Shown here one piece after another: positions 6,732-8,161 of a DNA stretch of 8,161 nucleotides (position 1 is the first letter of the stretch; each line of letters opens with the position of its first letter). The position numbers and the translations under genes were made by a program. This stretch comes from Acidimicrobiales bacterium (GTDB lineage: Bacteria; Actinomycetota; Acidimicrobiia; Acidimicrobiales; Palsa-688), in contig JASHVH010000018.1 of NCBI GenBank assembly GCA_030039575.1, positions 1 to 8,161 on the forward strand, read 5' to 3'. The notes below the pieces were generated by a model, which saw only the letters and a list, made by a program, of their open reading frames with translations, was not told the origin of the DNA and did not search any database.

Positions 6732-7520
6732 ATGCCACGCCGCCCCAAACCGCTACCCCCCACCACCTTGCTCCTTGTCAGGCACGGCTTGACCCCAACG
6801 ACCGGCCGCGACCTGCCTGAAGCCGGCCCGGGGCCGGGCCTGACCGAGGCAGGGAGGAGGCAGGCGGAAGAGGCGGCGCAATACATCTCTGAATGGCGGT
6901 CCGCTCTGCCACCTCTTGGCGCCATCTACGCCTCTCCTCTTACCCGGGCGCGGGAGACTGCCGCCGTCCTCGGCAAGGTCCTCGACATCGCACCGGTTGA
7001 GCGTCCTGACCTCGTCGACTGCAATGCCGGCGAGTGGTCGGGCGCCCCGCTGAAGGACCTGGTCAAGAAGCCGGAGTGGGCCACGGTGATGCGCCACCCG
7101 AGTGGTTTTCGTTTCCCTGGCGGCGAATCGATCCGGGAGATGAGCGAGCGGATGATAGCTGCGGCCAGTGAGTTGGCTGGCCGCCACCCGGGTCAAAGCC
7201 TCATAATCGTCTCCCACTCCGACCCGATAAAAGCGGTGGTGGGGGACGCCCTGGGCCTGCACCTCGACCTCTTCCAGCGGGTCATGGTCGCCCCGGCGTC
7301 GGTCAGCGCCATCGCCTTCACTGAGCCGGCCCCGAGCGTCATGCTGGTGAACTGGACCGGCCCGTCCAGCCACCTGCCGCCGGCCCCGCCTCGGCCCAAC
7401 TGGCGGCCCAAAAGACCAGGAAGCCAAGGACCGCACCAGGAAGCTGGGCTCGAGCGGGCCGCTAGGCCTGCGTCGGGCCCTGAGGCAACGCGGGCGGCGC
7501 CCGTGGGGAGCCCGAGCTGA
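6732..7520 (+). CDS. Histidine phosphatase, MSMEG_4193 family (TIGR03848-like)
   Basis: This is a 262-residue member of the phosphoglycerate mutase-like histidine phosphatase superfamily. LLLVRHG (13-19) holds R17 and the phosphorylated His18. ASPLTRARETA (67-77) gives R72, E101 in NAGEWSG is the likely proton donor, and VSHSDPIK (160-167) gives the second catalytic His162. FRFPGGES (126-133) and the C-terminal pattern match the MSMEG_4193 family, annotated as a probable phosphomutase of unknown substrate. Because the next gene is DUF3090, that assignment is stronger than a generic one. The start at 6732 leaves ten extra residues before the first strand. Residues about 211-262 form a Pro/Arg/Gly-rich tail that is probably disordered. 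The stop overlaps the proposed CTG start of the next gene, suggesting translational coupling. Catalysis of phosphate-monoester hydrolysis is likely; the substrate is unknown. Confidence 0.9.
   Translation: MPRRPKPLPPTTLLLVRHGLTPTTGRDLPEAGPGPGLTEAGRRQAEEAAQYISEWRSALPPLGAIYASPLTRARETAAVLGKVLDIAPVERPDLVDCNAGEWSGAPLKDLVKKPEWATVMRHPSGFRFPGGESIREMSERMIAAASELAGRHPGQSLIIVSHSDPIKAVVGDALGLHLDLFQRVMVAPASVSAIAFTEPAPSVMLVNWTGPSSHLPPAPPRPNWRPKRPGSQGPHQEAGLERAARPASGPEATRAAPVGSPS
7505..7510 (+). promoter_or_regulatory. Ribosome binding site for the DUF3090 gene
   Basis: GGGGAG lies inside the 3' end of the phosphatase gene, 6 nt before CTG at 7517. This is ideal Shine-Dalgarno spacing for that CTG, and 42 nt away from the first conventional start (GTG at 7553). 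It is the main sequence argument for the upstream start. Confidence 0.6.
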
Positions 7521-8146
7521 GCGCTTCGTTCCACCTGGAGAGCCCGACGCGGGTGACGGTGGGAGCGGTGGGCCCACCTGGCAAGCGCGTCTTCTACGTG
7601 CAGGCCCGCCAGGAGGACCAGCTCGTCTCGCTCAAGCTGGAGAAGGAACAGGTGCTGTTCCTGGCCGGCGGCCTGACCGAGGTGATGGCTGACCTGGCCG
7701 CTCCTTCTGACGTCCCCACCGAGAGCGAACTCGAGCTGGAACAGCCGGTGCTGGCCGAGTGGGCGGTCGGGTCGATGCAACTCGCGTACGACTCGGCTTC
7801 CGACCGGGTCCTCCTGGTGGCGAGGGAGGTCACTTCCGATGACGAAGACGCCGAGGGGCCAGATGTGGCGGCGACAGATGAGGTAGAGGGCGGCGTGGAG
7901 ACCGAGGGGGGTTCCAGCCTCTCCGAGCCGGGCGGGGCTTGGTCAGCCATAGAAGCAGACGAACCAGACCGGAGCGACGTCGCCGTAGCCCGCGTTGCTC
8001 TCACCCGCCAGCAGGCGGCCGGGGTCATCGAGCACGGCAAGAGGCTCCTGCGTGGCGGCCGGCCTCCCTGCCCTCAGTGCGGCTTCCCGCTTAGCGAGGA
8101 CCACTCTTGTCCCAAGACGAACGGGCACCGGGCGCCGGCATTGTGA
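7517..8146 (+). CDS. DUF3090 family protein (TIGR03847-like), probable CTG start
   Basis: This conserved actinobacterial protein has no known function. From CTG at 7517 it has 209 residues; from the first conventional start, GTG at 7553, it has 197. The longer form is preferred. Residues 5-12 (FHLESPTR) precede VTVGAVGPPGKRVFYVQARQ in the way other members begin. A GGGGAG motif sits 6 nt before the CTG, and the CTG overlaps the phosphatase stop as CTGA. The domain continues with LKLEKEQV, then a long acidic, low-complexity insert (about 105-151), LTRQQA, and a C-terminal CPQCG-x7-H-x-C cluster (C185, C188, H196, C198) that resembles a zinc site and ends in a CPKTNGH motif typical of the family. 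The preceding phosphatase is its usual partner. No enzyme activity can be inferred. Family confident, exact start uncertain. Confidence 0.88.
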   Translation: MSASFHLESPTRVTVGAVGPPGKRVFYVQARQEDQLVSLKLEKEQVLFLAGGLTEVMADLAAPSDVPTESELELEQPVLAEWAVGSMQLAYDSASDRVLLVAREVTSDDEDAEGPDVAATDEVEGGVETEGGSSLSEPGGAWSAIEADEPDRSDVAVARVALTRQQAAGVIEHGKRLLRGGRPPCPQCGFPLSEDHSCPKTNGHRAPAL

Positions 8147-8161
8147 GCAGGCGGCACCCAA
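8143..8161 (+). CDS. Possible start of a third operon gene (cut by window edge)
   Basis: GTG at 8143 overlaps the DUF3090 stop as GTGA and opens a frame (MSRRHP...) to the end of the window. Only six codons are visible and no good Shine-Dalgarno sequence precedes it. The inference rests on the overlap geometry and on remembered gene order: in actinobacteria the phosphatase/DUF3090 pair is commonly followed by a TIGR03843 (SCO1664-like) gene. The six codons themselves give no family evidence. Confidence 0.3.

Noticed and set aside
6825..6840. GGCCCGG/CCGGGCC inverted repeat inside the phosphatase gene
   Set aside because: The spacer is only 2 nt and the codons simply encode a Pro/Gly loop (AGPGPGLTEAG); chance palindromes are expected at this GC content.
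6753..7577. Open - strand frame of 274 codons and an overlapping one at 7193-7780
   Set aside because: Both are antisense to the phosphatase and DUF3090 genes, with Arg/Gly/Pro-rich composition typical of shadow frames.

Overview
The window is dense, high-GC DNA from what looks like an actinobacterium (Actinomycetota). The main evidence is the pair at the right end: a histidine phosphatase of the MSMEG_4193 type (TIGR03848) followed by a DUF3090 (TIGR03847) protein, a pairing I know essentially from actinobacteria. Candidate leaderless promoters and strong G/C third positions fit this. I cannot name a genus; a deep-branching lineage such as Acidimicrobiia or Thermoleophilia is possible but unproven.

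Left part (1-5460): two large glycosidases face each other. A GH78 alpha-L-rhamnosidase on the + strand enters from the left edge without its N-terminus. A complete 1024-residue GH38 alpha-mannosidase lies on the - strand. Their 3' ends overlap by 13 bp (2386-2398), with no intergenic terminator. Both keep their catalytic residues.

Middle (5461-6631): on the - strand, upstream of the mannosidase, lie a small Rid/YjgF-family protein and a family 5 (UdgB-type) iron-sulfur uracil-DNA glycosylase. Gaps are about 50 bp. Transcription runs udg -> rid -> GH38, but rid appears to have its own promoter and GH38 its own ribosome binding site. The Rid protein has Thr where the imine-hydrolysing Arg of true RidA sits.

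Right part (6632-8161): a 100-bp divergent intergenic region carries candidate promoters for both directions and a set of GGGCGC repeats. The phosphatase and the DUF3090 gene follow on the + strand, apparently as an overlapping operon. The DUF3090 reading frame has homologous-looking sequence upstream of its first conventional start codon. Its best start is a CTG that overlaps the phosphatase stop as CTGA and has a good Shine-Dalgarno sequence. A third gene may begin at the extreme right end through a GTGA overlap.

I see no mobile element, tRNA, rRNA, CRISPR array or integration site. No stretch longer than about 100 bp is without a gene. Nothing here is convincingly a wholly new system. The least understood part is the conserved phosphatase/DUF3090 module, and the most checkable oddity is its CTG start.
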